A stretch of 30,128 bases of DNA. It comes from Dissophora ornata. Its lineage: Eukaryota > Mortierellomycota > Mortierellomycetes > Mortierellales > Mortierellaceae. The stretch is from NCBI GenBank assembly GCA_025201705.1, contig MU616957.1, forward strand, positions 1-30,128. The letters are read 5' to 3'. This document shows, in pieces, positions 29,878 to 30,128 of this stretch. Positions within the stretch are counted from its first letter, which is position 1. Each line of letters begins with the position of its first letter. The notes below the pieces were generated by a model. It saw only the letters and a list, made by a program, of their open reading frames with translations. It did not search any database and was not told the origin of the DNA. Both the position numbers and the translations under genes were made by a program.

Positions 29878-30128
29878 TCAGATGCAGGACCCTTGTCTAA
29901 TATTGAGCAGCCTTTGATGTACTTTTAGTATCGACGCACACGATAATGGACAGCAGCTGTCGCCGGAAAATACAAACTGTCCTGATCGTCATCTGGAAAA
30001 GTCATATTAAATAAATGAGGGGTGAGAATCGACCCTACCTCATACGATCTCGTGTGGTCATATTCTGTTTTCGTGCTGTGTTTGTCTCGAGTTCTGTATA
30101 CATTTAAAAGGCAGGGCTATTCAAAATT
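29878..30128. other. Window end, no feature resolved
   Basis: Sequence of average composition. One short minus-strand frame (ATG near 30005, 26 codons, starting MTFPDDDQDSLYF) precedes the interrupted frame and might belong to the same relic. Confidence 0.25.

Noticed and set aside
30020..30080. tRNA-like T-arm (GGGTCGATTC...ACCC on the minus strand)
   Set aside because: No matching acceptor stem, D-arm or anticodon arm could be laid out around it.

Overview
The window is nuclear DNA of a filamentous or yeast-like fungus. The evidence is spliced genes with GT-AG introns of about 50-730 nt, fungus-specific families (the 21 kDa complex I subunit, a Ybt1/Bpt1-like ABCC transporter, a Sok1/TCP11 protein, an Msn2/4-type zinc-finger factor) and an alternative oxidase. 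Gene style and family content suggest an early-diverging lineage such as Mortierellomycota/Mucoromycota. That placement is inference, not shown by the sequence. Eight multi-exon genes can be rebuilt with exon phases that close exactly on the stop codon; a ninth gene has one intron and no recognised family.

Layout, left to right: complex I 21 kDa subunit (+, 160-1495), convergent with a 1648-aa ABCC transporter (-, 1823-7077). After about 1 kb without a confident gene comes a VAP/Scs2-type ER membrane protein (-, 8074-9472), divergent from a WASP/Las17 protein (+, 10254-12441). An alternative oxidase follows (+, 12915-14217), convergent with a very long Sok1/TCP11-like gene (-, 14450-20475). 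That gene is divergent, across a G-rich 0.9 kb interval, from an acidic protein I cannot name (+, 21378-22982). After a 1.4 kb gap come a Tgl2-like lipase (-, 24354-26190) and an Msn2/4-like C2H2 regulator (-, 26848-28203). The last 1.9 kb holds no confident gene but does contain an interrupted reading frame.

The genes are mostly housekeeping functions (respiration, vacuolar transport, ER contact sites, actin nucleation, signalling, lipid hydrolysis, stress transcription). They do not form an evident operon-like or biosynthetic cluster. I see no mobile element with recognisable proteins, no CRISPR, no rRNA and no convincing tRNA. The most interesting points are regulatory and architectural: paired CGG/CCG inverted repeats and AGGGG boxes upstream of the alternative oxidase, a (CT)19 microsatellite serving as an intron polypyrimidine tract, a WASP that keeps a CRIB/GBD motif, a 930-residue low-complexity extension on the Sok1-like protein, and the unnamed acidic protein with a repeated YWxxY motif. 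I found no convincing new multi-gene system.
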